This document shows positions 56,735 through 64,000 of a stretch of DNA of 64,000 nucleotides, in pieces. The translations under genes and the position numbers were made by a program. The notes under the pieces were generated by a model. The model worked only from the letters and a program-made list of their open reading frames with translations, was not told the origin of the DNA and made no database searches. The stretch's first letter is position 1. Each line of letters starts with the position of its first letter. The DNA comes from Pseudomonadota bacterium (GTDB taxonomy: Bacteria > Pseudomonadota > Gammaproteobacteria > Acidiferrobacterales > Acidiferrobacteraceae), in NCBI GenBank assembly GCA_021795715.1, contig JAJYPD010000001.1, positions 62,001 to 126,000 on the forward strand, given 5' to 3'.

Positions 56735-58285
56735 CTATTCCTTGAGCTCGATGAGCGGCCGCCCCGTCATTTCGGAGGGGATGGGCAATCCCGCCACCCG
56801 CAGGAGTGTCGGCGCCACATCCTCGAGGGAGCCCGTGGGCGCCATCAGCGCCTGGCGGCCGATGTAAAGCAAAGGCACCGGGTTGGTTGTGTGCGCCGTA
56901 TGGGCCTGGCCGCTTTCCTCGTCCTGCATCTGCTCGGCATTGCCATGATCGGCCGTGATCAGCAGTTCACCGCCGTGACGGCGCACCGTATCGGCGAGCA
57001 TCGCCAGGCAGCGGTCGAGGATTTCGATGGCCTGCACGGTGGCGGCAAAGTCGCCGGTGTGGCCGACCATATCGGGATTGGCGAAATTGCAGATGATCAC
57101 GTCGTGGCGGCCGTCACGGACGGCCTGCATGACCGCCTCTGTGACCTTCAGCGCGCTCATCTCCGGTTTGCTGTTGTAGGTCGCAACGTCGGTCGGGGAC
57201 GGGATCAGGATCCGGTCCTCGCCCTCGAACGGGGTCTCTTCACCGCCGTTGAAGAAAAACGTGACGTGGGCGTATTTCTCGGTCTCGGCCACACGCAGCT
57301 GCCGCTGGCCAAGGCCTGCCAGGTGCGCGCCGAGGACATTGCGCAGGCGCGCCGATGGGAAAGCGACCGGCACATTGAAGTCGGCCTGATATTCGGTGAG
57401 GCTGACGAAGCGGGCGAGCCGCGGATGAACCCCGCGCACGAACCCGTCGAAGCGCGGTTCGATGAATGGCCGGGTGATCTGCCGCGCCCGGTCGGAACGG
57501 AAGTTCATGAAGACGACCACGTCGCCGTCGCCGATCGTGCGCGCCCCGCAACCGGGCGGGAGAATGAGCGTGGGACGCACGAATTCATCGGTCTCGCCCC
57601 GCGCATAAGCGGCCTCGAGTGCGGCGGCCGCCGTCGGCGCGTGGAACTCCGCCTGGCCCGCCGTCATCAGGTCGTAGGCGGCCTGGATGCGCGGCCAGCG
57701 ATGGTCGCGGTCCATGGCATAGTAGCGCCCGACGACGGACGCGAAACGGCCGTGGCCCAGGGCCTCGAACTTCGCCTCCATCGACACGATCGACGCGCCC
57801 GCGCTCTGCGGCAAGGTATCGCGCCCGTCCAGGAAGGCGTGCAGGCACACGTCGGTGAGCCCGCGGCTGACCGCGAGCTCGACCAGGGCATGGATGTGGT
57901 CTTCGTGGCTGTGTACCCCGCCTTGGGACAACAACCCCATGATATGCAAAGCCTTATGGCTGTCGCGGGCGAGGTCGACCGCATCCGTCAGGGTCTTGTT
58001 GGTAAAAAAGGCCCCGGAGGCGATGGCGCGATTGATGCGGGTATATTCCTGATAGACGACCCGGCCCGCGCCGAGATTCAGATGACCGACTTCGGAATTG
58101 CCCATCTGCCGCGAGGGCAGGCCGACGGCCGCCTCGGACGCCTGAATCAGGCCGTGGGGCGACGCCTGCCAGGCCTGATTCCACCAAGGGGTACGGGCGG
58201 CGGCAATCGCATTGTGCTCCGCCTGCTCGCGATATCCCCAGCCATCCAGAATGACGAGTACCAAGGGTTTTGGGGTCGACGACAT
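56735..58285 (-). CDS. gpmI: 2,3-bisphosphoglycerate-independent phosphoglycerate mutase
   Basis: Interconverts 3- and 2-phosphoglycerate using two Mn2+ ions. The 516 residues show LVILDGWGYRE (metal Asp), the phosphoserine motif RQMGNSEVGHLNLGAGR, GLLSQGGVHSHEDHI, AFLDGRDT, GRYYAMDRDHRW, NFRSDRARQI, CNFANPDMVGHTGD and TADHGNAEQM. First gene of a run with envC and ctpA; three bases separate it from envC. The AT-rich divergent spacer upstream is shared with the ArsR-type regulator gene. Confidence 0.97.
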   Translation of the reverse strand: MSSTPKPLVLVILDGWGYREQAEHNAIAAARTPWWNQAWQASPHGLIQASEAAVGLPSRQMGNSEVGHLNLGAGRVVYQEYTRINRAIASGAFFTNKTLTDAVDLARDSHKALHIMGLLSQGGVHSHEDHIHALVELAVSRGLTDVCLHAFLDGRDTLPQSAGASIVSMEAKFEALGHGRFASVVGRYYAMDRDHRWPRIQAAYDLMTAGQAEFHAPTAAAALEAAYARGETDEFVRPTLILPPGCGARTIGDGDVVVFMNFRSDRARQITRPFIEPRFDGFVRGVHPRLARFVSLTEYQADFNVPVAFPSARLRNVLGAHLAGLGQRQLRVAETEKYAHVTFFFNGGEETPFEGEDRILIPSPTDVATYNSKPEMSALKVTEAVMQAVRDGRHDVIICNFANPDMVGHTGDFAATVQAIEILDRCLAMLADTVRRHGGELLITADHGNAEQMQDEESGQAHTAHTTNPVPLLYIGRQALMAPTGSLEDVAPTLLRVAGLPIPSEMTGRPLIELKE

Positions 58286-58295
58286 CGCTTGACTC

Positions 58296-58350
58296 TATAT
58301 CCGTCCGGTTCTTTAGTTTTTTAAAATTGACTTATTGTATAATCTTTTCT
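58296..58350. promoter_or_regulatory. AT-rich divergent promoter region of gpmI and the ArsR-type gene
   Basis: A 50-base AT-rich island in GC-rich DNA holds a perfect -10 TATAAT at 58338-58343 on the plus strand, 75 bases before the regulator's ATG; no good -35 lies at 17 bases. The island is a plausible operator for the adjacent repressor, since BigR-type sites are AT-rich, but no clean palindrome is seen. Confidence 0.45.
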
Positions 58351-58417
58351 GTGATCGGGGCAGCTGGCGCATCCGCGCAGCCCGCCGCCGTCCGCCATCA
58401 CCCTGACAGGAGTCACC

Positions 58418-58759
58418 ATGGTGCCTAACGAGACGATCCGTCCGCTTGACGAGATCCTCATAACTAACGAAGACGATATTGATCTGGCATCGCGTTCGCT
58501 CAAGGCCATTGCGCATCCGTTGAGACTGAAGATCCTCTGCATTCTCGGCGCGGCGACCGAAGTGAGTGTACAGGATATTGTCGCGCAAGTGGGGACTTCG
58601 CAGAGCAACATATCCCAGCACCTCTCGATCCTGCGCGACAAGGGAATCCTGGCGTCGCGCAAGCACGCGAACAAGGTCTTCTACCGCATCGCCGACCCGC
58701 GGATTTTGCAGTTGATCGGGGCCATGCGCATGGCGTTTTGCACCCTTCCTGGAAGCTGA
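58418..58759 (+). CDS. ArsR-family repressor with BigR/SqrR-type cysteine pair
   Basis: 113-residue winged-helix regulator: AIAHPLRLKILCIL, the recognition helix SQSNISQHLSILRDKGIL and wing SRKHANKVFYRI. Instead of the ArsR or SmtB metal motifs it has exactly two cysteines, Cys41 in helix 2/3 (KILC) and Cys108 in the C-terminal helix (MAFC). That spacing matches the persulfide-sensing regulators BigR and SqrR (about 41/42 and 107/108), which form a tetrasulfide bridge and release DNA on sulfide stress. A rhodanese gene starts nine bases after the stop. Sensor function is inferred. Confidence 0.85.
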   Translation: MVPNETIRPLDEILITNEDDIDLASRSLKAIAHPLRLKILCILGAATEVSVQDIVAQVGTSQSNISQHLSILRDKGILASRKHANKVFYRIADPRILQLIGAMRMAFCTLPGS

Positions 58760-58768
58760 GGTCATCCC

Positions 58769-59182
58769 GTGGAAAGTTTTGTCATCGCGCATTGGTACCT
58801 CTTTTTGGCCCTCGTCGTGGTGGTCGCGGCACTGATCGCGCAACCCCTCATGAGCGCGGCCTCTGGCGTGGCGGCGGTGACGCCGACCGAAGCCGTCCAG
58901 ATCCTCAATCACCAAAATGGCGTGATCATCGATGTGCGCGAGCCGAGCGAGTTCAAAAGCGGCCACATCATGCGCGCCATCAACATCCCGCTAAGCCAGG
59001 TCGGCACGCGCAGCCAGGAGCTGAAGAAGTACAAGGATCGGCCGGTGATCCTCTGCTGCGTCAGCGGGGCGCGCTCGGCGCGCGCGGCGGGCATTTTACG
59101 CCAGCAAGGATTCAGCGATCCCCGCAATCTGGGCGGGGGGCTGAACGCCTGGCGGTCGCAAAACCTCCCTCTGGAGTCCTGA
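58769..59182 (+). CDS. Membrane-anchored rhodanese-like sulfurtransferase
   Basis: 137 residues: one N-terminal membrane helix (WYLFLALVVVVAALIAQPLM) and a single rhodanese domain with VIIDVREPSEFKSGHI and the active-site loop CCVSGARSA, where the second Cys is the expected persulfide carrier. GTG start, preceded by ctgaggtc. Similar to YibN in E. coli, which also lies upstream of grxC-secB-gpsA. Following a sulfide-type repressor, it could move sulfane sulfur to acceptors such as glutathione or TusA-like carriers. Confidence 0.88.
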   Translation: MESFVIAHWYLFLALVVVVAALIAQPLMSAASGVAAVTPTEAVQILNHQNGVIIDVREPSEFKSGHIMRAINIPLSQVGTRSQELKKYKDRPVILCCVSGARSARAAGILRQQGFSDPRNLGGGLNAWRSQNLPLES

Positions 59183-59188
59183 CACACC

Positions 59189-59446
59189 ATGGCCAAAGTC
59201 CTGATGTACACTACACGCGTTTGTCCCTACTGCCAGATGGCCCAAAAGCTCCTCGAAACGAAGGGCGTGACCATCGACAAGATCGCTGTCGACGAGATGC
59301 CGGAGCGGCGCCGGGAAATGACGCAACGCGCCGGCGGCGCGACCACCGTCCCGCAGATCTTCATCGACGAATACCACGTCGGCGGCTACCGGGAGCTGGC
59401 GCAGCTTGAAGTCAAGGGCGAGCTCGACCGCCTGCTGGCGCAGTAA
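59189..59446 (+). CDS. grxC: Glutaredoxin 3
   Basis: 85-residue dithiol glutaredoxin with active site CPYC (VCPYCQMA), the cis-Pro motif TTVPQIFID and the glutathione-binding GGYRELAQLE. Reduces mixed disulfides with glutathione in the cytoplasm. It lies six bases after the rhodanese gene; the order rhodanese-grxC-secB-gpsA is conserved in gammaproteobacteria. Confidence 0.95.
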   Translation: MAKVLMYTTRVCPYCQMAQKLLETKGVTIDKIAVDEMPERRREMTQRAGGATTVPQIFIDEYHVGGYRELAQLEVKGELDRLLAQ

Positions 59447-59485
59447 AAGACAACCCCATCATTCAGATTTTTAAGGAGCACAGGC

Positions 59486-59953
59486 GTGGCCGAATCCGGT
59501 ACGGAGCAGGAAGTCGTTTTCAGTCTCGAGAAGATCTATGTGAAAGACATCTCCTACGAGGCACCCCACGTCCCCCAGGTGTTCCTCGAAAAGGCCGCCA
59601 TGGAGGTCGATCTGCAGCTGGGCATCGAACACAAGCCCATCGAGGCGGCGGAAGGCCTCTATGAGGTCGTCCTGGCCGTAACCGTGACCGCGCGCGTCGA
59701 AAAGCGCACCGCCTTTCTCACCGAAGCCAAACAGGCCGGCATCTTCCGCGTGGTCGGCGTGCCGGACGAAGAGATGCCGAAGGTGCTCGAGATCGCCTGC
59801 CCCAACATCCTTTTGCCGTTCGCCCGCGAAGTCATCAACGACCTCGTTGCGAAGGGCGGCTTCCCGCAGCTTCTCATCAATCCCGTGAACTTCGAGGCAC
59901 TTTATCAGCAAAAGATGAGCGGCGAGCAGCCCCATGGGCAGCCGGCCCACTGA
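59486..59953 (+). CDS. secB: Protein-export chaperone SecB
   Basis: Tetrameric chaperone that keeps precursors unfolded and delivers them to SecA. The 155 residues contain FSLEKIYVKDISYEAPHVPQVF, AVTVTARVEKRTAFLTEAKQAGIF, and CPNILLPFAREVINDLVAKGGFPQLLINPVNFEALY. The start is GTG at 59486 after aaggagcacagg. It overlaps gpsA by 20 bases. Confidence 0.96.
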   Translation: MAESGTEQEVVFSLEKIYVKDISYEAPHVPQVFLEKAAMEVDLQLGIEHKPIEAAEGLYEVVLAVTVTARVEKRTAFLTEAKQAGIFRVVGVPDEEMPKVLEIACPNILLPFAREVINDLVAKGGFPQLLINPVNFEALYQQKMSGEQPHGQPAH

Positions 59954-60980
59954 CCCGCGCCGCGACATCGCCGTACTGGGCGCCGGCGCATGGGGCACGA
60001 CGCTTGCGATCGTGCTCGCCCGGCAGGGCCACCGGGTCCGGCTGTGGGGCGCCGATGAAGCGCGGCTTGCGCGCCTGGCTCATGAGCGATGCAATGCGGC
60101 CTACCTGCCCGGGGTGGCCTTCCCCGACTCGCTCACGACAGAGCCCGGGCTCGCGGCACTAAGCGGTTGCCAGAACATCCTCGTGGCGGTGCCAAGCGGC
60201 GGCTTCCGGGCGGTCGTGCGGGCCGTCGCGCCCGCCTTGCGCCCGGATACGGTCCTTGCATGGGCGACGAAGGGCCTCGAGACCGGCACGGGCCGGCGGA
60301 TGAGCGAAATCGTCGAGGAGATCCGGCCGGGACACCCCGGCGCGCTCATCACCGGGCCGAGTTTCGCGCGCGAGGTGGCGGCCGGGTTGCCGACGGCGCT
60401 CACGGTGGTGTCGACGCAGACCGCGGTGGCAGACGAGGTCGCGCAGTGGCTGCGCCACGCGCGGCTGCGTGTCTACACCGGCCGCGACATGCTGGGCGCC
60501 GAACTGTGCGGCGCCATCAAGAACGTGCTGGCCATTGCCGTTGGCATCAGTGACGGGCTCGGATTTGGCGCCAACGCGCGCGCCGCCCTCATCACCCGCG
60601 GACTGGCCGAACTCATCCGCTTCACCAGCGCACTCGGCGGACAGCGCGAAACCGTCATGGGACTTGCGGGCATCGGCGATCTCGTTTTGACCTGCACGGA
60701 TGATCTGTCGCGCAACCGGCGCGTCGGTCTTGCGCTTGGCCGCGGACGGCAGCTCGGCGACATCGTCGGCGAACTCGGACAGGCCGTCGAAGGCGTGGCG
60801 AGCGCCCGTGAGGTGTGCCTGCTCGCACAGGCGCAGGGTGTGGAGATGCCGATCGTCGAACAAGTGCATGCGGTGCTTTTCGAAGGCCAGACACCGGCGA
60901 AAGCGGTGGATGCGCTGCTCAACCGCCAGCCGCGGCCGGAGGACCCTTTGGCGGGCGATCCCGGCAACAAGCGGCTTTAA
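59934..60980 (+). CDS. gpsA: Glycerol-3-phosphate dehydrogenase [NAD(P)+]
   Basis: Reduces dihydroxyacetone phosphate to sn-glycerol-3-phosphate for phospholipid synthesis. The 348 residues show the Rossmann motif IAVLGAGAWGTTLAIVLARQGH, VAVPSGGFR, ATKGLETGTG, ITGPSFAREVAAGLPTALT, the catalytic lysine region ELCGAIKNVLAIAVGISDGLGFGANARAALI and GLAGIGDLVLTC. The ATG at 59934 gives nine extra N-terminal residues compared with the family minimum and a 20-base overlap with secB. Confidence 0.95.
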   Translation: MGSRPTDPRRDIAVLGAGAWGTTLAIVLARQGHRVRLWGADEARLARLAHERCNAAYLPGVAFPDSLTTEPGLAALSGCQNILVAVPSGGFRAVVRAVAPALRPDTVLAWATKGLETGTGRRMSEIVEEIRPGHPGALITGPSFAREVAAGLPTALTVVSTQTAVADEVAQWLRHARLRVYTGRDMLGAELCGAIKNVLAIAVGISDGLGFGANARAALITRGLAELIRFTSALGGQRETVMGLAGIGDLVLTCTDDLSRNRRVGLALGRGRQLGDIVGELGQAVEGVASAREVCLLAQAQGVEMPIVEQVHAVLFEGQTPAKAVDALLNRQPRPEDPLAGDPGNKRL

Positions 60981-61064
60981 GACACCCAAACCGCCGCCGG
61001 GGTTGTAGTCGGGCAAAAACCGTTGATGAGCGGGGTGGCTGCAGGAGACGCTGATCGCGGCTGC

Positions 61065-63371
61065 TTATTGCGCCGCGTCGGCGGATTCGGCAGGCGGCGC
61101 CAGTTCCGGCGCCGGCACGGCGTAGCCGCACTCCTTGCGCGGACAGACTTTCTCGGTGCCCCTGCGCTTGGTGGTCTTTACCGTAAGCACCGGATAGCCG
61201 CACTGCGGACAGGCTTGCGCAATGGGCGGATTCCACACCGCGCACTTGCAATCCGGATATCGCGAGCACGAATAGAAGATCTTCCCGTAACGGGAACGGC
61301 GCTTCAGGAGCATTCCCTCCTTGCACTCGGGACAGGTGACACCGGTCTCGGCGGGCTTTTCGAGCGGCTCCATGTGGCGGCAGGCGGGATAGTTGCTGCA
61401 GCCGATGAAGCGCCCGTACCGTCCGCGCTTGATGACGAGCGGGCTTTGGCATTCCGGACACACCCGGTCGGGCACCGTCTCCGGCTCCACGGTCCCCTCA
61501 TCGGACAGATTGCGCGTGTAATCACACTCCGGGTAGCCGGTGCAGCCAATGAAGTATCCGTTGCGCCCGAGCCGCTTGGACAAAGGCTTGCCGCACTTCG
61601 GGCAGGCCTCGCTCAGGATCTCCGTGCCCGGCCGCTCGGCGTCTTCTTTTTCGGTGATCTGCTGCTGGAATTCCGCCCAGAAATCGCGCAGCAACGGGAT
61701 CCACTCCTTCTCGCCGCGTGACACCGCGTCGAGATCGTCCTCCAGCCGGGCCGTGAAGTCGTAGTCGACGTAGCGCTCGAAGTGGGTGGACAGGAATTTG
61801 TTGACCACGCGGCCGACGTCGGTCGGCTTGAAGCGGCGCTTCTCGAGGATCACGTACTCCCGTTGCTGCAAGGTCGAGATGATCGTGGCATAGGTCGATG
61901 GCCGACCGATCCCGTGGGCCTCGAGGGTCTTGACGAGCGTCGCTTCCGAATAGCGTGGCGGCGGTTCGGTGAAATGCTGCTCGGGCCGCACCTCGGTGAG
62001 CGTGACATGCTCGCCTTCACGCATCTCCGGCAGCAGACGATCGGACGTGTCGTCGTCGCTCCGCTGATCGTCGGCGCCTTCCTGGTAGACCGACATGAAT
62101 CCGGGGGCCAGCAACACCGAACCCGTCGCCCGCGAAATGTCCCCCTGTCCCGCTTCCAGATCGACCGCCACCGTGTCGAGCAAGGCCGCCACCATCTGCG
62201 AGGCGACGGTGCGCTGCCATATGAGTTCGTACAGGCGCGCCTGATCGTGCGTGAGGATCTTCTTCATATCCTCCGGGAGCCGCAAAACCGAGGTCGGACG
62301 GATGGCCTCATGGGCCTCCTGCGCGTTCTTCGAGCGGGTCTTGTAGACGTGCGGGCTGTCTGGCACGCTGCCTGCGCCAAAGCGCTCGCTGATCAGCGCG
62401 CGGATTTCGGCAACCGCCTCCTGCGCCAGATTGACCGAGTCGGTTCGCATGTAGCTGATCAAACCGATGGTCTCGCCGTTGATCTCGATCCCTTCGTAGA
62501 GCTGCTGGGCCGTGCGCATCGTGCGCTGCGCCGTAAAGTAGAGTTTGCGTGCGGCTTCCTGTTGCAGCGTCGAGGTGGTGAAGGGAGGCGCGGGGTTGCG
62601 CCGCCGCTGCTTGCGGTCGACCGACAACACCCGGTAGCGGCCGCCTGCGCCATCGGTCAGACGCTTTTTGATCGTCGCCGCCTGCGTGGCGTCGCCGATC
62701 CCGAATTGCTCGAGCTTCTCCCCGCCCAGATGGGTGAGCTTCGCCCCAAAGGACTGACCGTGCGCGCTCAGGACCGACTCGATGGTCCAGTATTCCCGGC
62801 TGGCAAAACGCTCGATCTCTTCCTCGCGCTCGACGATCAGACGCAGCGCCGGACTTTGCACACGCCCGGCCGAGAGCCCCCGGCGGACCTTCTTCCACAA
62901 GAGAGGCGAAAGATTGAAACCGACCAGATAATCGAGCGCCCGGCGGGCCTGTTGGGCATTGACCAGATTGGCCGACAGCGCGCGGGGCTCCTGCACGGCC
63001 TTCTGGATGGCGCGTTTGGTGATCTCGTGAAACACGACGCGGTGGACGGTTTTGTTCTCGAGCAGGCCCTCGTCTTTCAAAAGCTCGTACAGATGCCAGG
63101 AGATGGCTTCCCCTTCGCGGTCCGGGTCGGTCGCGAGATAGAGGGCCTCGGCTTTCTTCATCGCCTTGGCGATCGTCTCGACATGCTTTTTGTTCTTCTC
63201 GATGATTTCGTATTTCATCGCGAAATCATGGCTCGTATCGACCGCGCCCTTCTTGGGCACGAGATCGCGCACATGTCCGTAGGACGCGACGGCCGTGAAA
63301 TCGCGCCCCAGATACTTGGCCATTGTCTTGGCCTTCGCCGGCGATTCGACGATGATCAGGTTTTTAGCCAT
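61065..63371 (-). CDS. topA: DNA topoisomerase I
   Basis: Type IA enzyme relaxing negative supercoils. The 768 residues contain the Toprim domain (NLIIVESPAKAKTMAKYLG, TDPDREGEAISWHL), NAQQARRALDYLVGFNLSPLLW, the catalytic tyrosine in GLISYMRTDS and four C-terminal CxxC-type zinc ribbons (CPKCGKPL, CPECQSPL, CPECKEGM, CPQCGYPV). E. coli TopA has 865 residues; the shorter C terminus here is within the normal range. The order dprA-smg-topA upstream is typical. Confidence 0.97.
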   Translation of the reverse strand: MAKNLIIVESPAKAKTMAKYLGRDFTAVASYGHVRDLVPKKGAVDTSHDFAMKYEIIEKNKKHVETIAKAMKKAEALYLATDPDREGEAISWHLYELLKDEGLLENKTVHRVVFHEITKRAIQKAVQEPRALSANLVNAQQARRALDYLVGFNLSPLLWKKVRRGLSAGRVQSPALRLIVEREEEIERFASREYWTIESVLSAHGQSFGAKLTHLGGEKLEQFGIGDATQAATIKKRLTDGAGGRYRVLSVDRKQRRRNPAPPFTTSTLQQEAARKLYFTAQRTMRTAQQLYEGIEINGETIGLISYMRTDSVNLAQEAVAEIRALISERFGAGSVPDSPHVYKTRSKNAQEAHEAIRPTSVLRLPEDMKKILTHDQARLYELIWQRTVASQMVAALLDTVAVDLEAGQGDISRATGSVLLAPGFMSVYQEGADDQRSDDDTSDRLLPEMREGEHVTLTEVRPEQHFTEPPPRYSEATLVKTLEAHGIGRPSTYATIISTLQQREYVILEKRRFKPTDVGRVVNKFLSTHFERYVDYDFTARLEDDLDAVSRGEKEWIPLLRDFWAEFQQQITEKEDAERPGTEILSEACPKCGKPLSKRLGRNGYFIGCTGYPECDYTRNLSDEGTVEPETVPDRVCPECQSPLVIKRGRYGRFIGCSNYPACRHMEPLEKPAETGVTCPECKEGMLLKRRSRYGKIFYSCSRYPDCKCAVWNPPIAQACPQCGYPVLTVKTTKRRGTEKVCPRKECGYAVPAPELAPPAESADAAQ

Positions 63372-63455
63372 GGATTCGCGTAAACACCGTTAGGAAGCGG
63401 GCACGAGGAGGTTTCTCACCCATGCGGACGCGGGATTGGAGGGAAACGAGGGAGA

Positions 63456-63938
63456 CTAGTTCAACGCACCCTGGGCCTCGTTGAAAACGAGATCTTCCAT
63501 CCAGGCATACGCCTGCTCCTGTCCAGGCTGATTGAACAACACCATGAGAATCACCCATTTGAGTTGTTCGAGATCGATTTCGTCGGTCTCGAGTGCCATC
63601 ACCCGGTCGATGACCAGCTCGCGGGCGGCCGGATCGATGACACCACCCTGTTCCAGAAACAAGAGGAAGCCGCGGGACTCGACGTCCATTTTCGCGCACT
63701 CCTGCTCCGAATAGATGCGCAGCGACTTCAGCGACGATGCCGCCGTGGCCGGCGCATCCTCGCGGCGCAACGCCGCCAGACCCTCGAGCCAGGCGAAGGC
63801 CTTGGCGATCTCACCCTTCGGGAAGCCGGCCTGCGACAACTCCGCAACCAGCGACTCCTGATCCGGATCGAACTCCGGACCTTCGTCCATGTAGTTTTCA
63901 AACAGGTACATCAGTACATCGAGGACGTTTTCTTTCAT
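63456..63938 (-). CDS. smg: Smg family protein (DUF494)
   Basis: 160-residue acidic protein, DUF494. Signatures are KENVLDVLMYLFENYMD at the N terminus, ELSQAGFPKGEIAKAFAWLEGL, RIYSEQECAKMDVESRGFLLFLEQGGVIDPAARELVIDRVMAL and LKWVILMVLFNQPG. Molecular function is unknown. I chose the ATG at 63938, overlapping the stop of the upstream gene (ATGA); the five-codon-longer start lacks support. Confidence 0.92.
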   Translation of the reverse strand: MKENVLDVLMYLFENYMDEGPEFDPDQESLVAELSQAGFPKGEIAKAFAWLEGLAALRREDAPATAASSLKSLRIYSEQECAKMDVESRGFLLFLEQGGVIDPAARELVIDRVMALETDEIDLEQLKWVILMVLFNQPGQEQAYAWMEDLVFNEAQGALN

Positions 63939-64000
63939 GTCCGGGTCTTGCACTCTCCGATAAGCTCCCCATGCGCACGGTCTTCTGGCGCGCTTTTGAG
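63935..64000 (-). CDS. 3' end of an upstream gene, probably dprA (partial)
   Basis: The minus strand is open from the window edge for 21 codons and stops at a TGA that overlaps the smg ATG (ATGA). In many proteobacteria dprA precedes smg and topA. The 21 residues are too short for sequence recognition, so identity rests only on gene order. Confidence 0.35.
   Translation of the reverse strand, partial: LKSAPEDRAHGELIGECKTRT

Overview
The window reads as an ordinary chromosomal segment of a GC-rich Gram-negative proteobacterium, most likely a gammaproteobacterium. Support comes from the gene orders lptD-surA-pdxA-rsmA, (dprA)-smg-topA, ubiE-ubiJ-ubiB, phoB-phoR and amgK-murU, and from a sigma-54/NtrC-controlled glnA. 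A full Ara4N lipid A operon, a PPi-dependent glycolysis operon (pfp-hppA), a SoxA-like cytochrome c and several sulfur-handling genes (TusA, an MnmA-like PP-loop protein, a rhodanese) fit a chemolithotrophic or sulfur-oxidising lifestyle. Placement in an acidophilic or sulfur-oxidising gammaproteobacterial order is inference only. I see no prophage, insertion sequence, CRISPR array, rRNA or tRNA.

Layout. 1-3.9 kb (minus): the 5' part of glnA with its sigma-54 promoter and NtrC site, then an operon of PP-loop protein, TusA and a CDF metal exporter. 3.9-10 kb (plus): mtgA, then glyQ-glyS-MazG-like-gmhB-plsC-queH, tightly packed with overlapping stops and starts. 10-15.6 kb: an apparently empty 0.7-kb region, then one 1651-residue CheB-CheR-PAS-histidine kinase-receiver fusion. 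16-21.2 kb (minus): lptD-surA-pdxA-rsmA (envelope biogenesis, vitamin B6, ribosome maturation). 21.3-23.4 kb (plus): amgK-murU (peptidoglycan recycling) and an orphan gene. 23.4-27.5 kb: an H1-like basic protein (minus), a DksA-like protein, ugd and bioB (plus). 27.4-37 kb (minus): arnT-arnE/F-arnB-arnC-arnA(formyltransferase)-arnA(decarboxylase)-arnD-hrpB; ugd nearby supplies UDP-glucuronate for this pathway. 37-38 kb: a cytochrome c and a metallophosphoesterase. 38.1-42.1 kb (minus): a hypothetical gene, pfp, a 70-residue small protein and hppA. 42.6-44.8 kb (plus): adk carrying a histone-H1-like tail, then hemB. 44.8-49.8 kb (minus): phoB-phoR, a DUF481-like outer-membrane protein, a phosphatase-like protein without catalytic residues, pstB and phoU, with a Pho box upstream of phoB. 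49.8-53.7 kb (plus): DUF971-ubiE-RDD-ubiJ-ubiB (ubiquinone). 53.7-58.3 kb (minus): gpmI-envC-ctpA-GNAT. 58.4-61 kb (plus): an ArsR-type repressor with a BigR/SqrR-like cysteine pair, then rhodanese, glutaredoxin, secB and gpsA. 61-64 kb (minus): topA, smg and the tail of an upstream gene, probably dprA.

Most unusual: an adenylate kinase fused to a lysine/alanine-rich H1-like tail, in a genome that also has a free H1-like protein with the same repeat type; a probable persulfide-sensing repressor leading a rhodanese/glutaredoxin operon; a SurA with no recognisable signal peptide; a catalytically stripped phosphatase-like protein in the Pho cluster; and a small conserved-looking protein inside the PPi operon.
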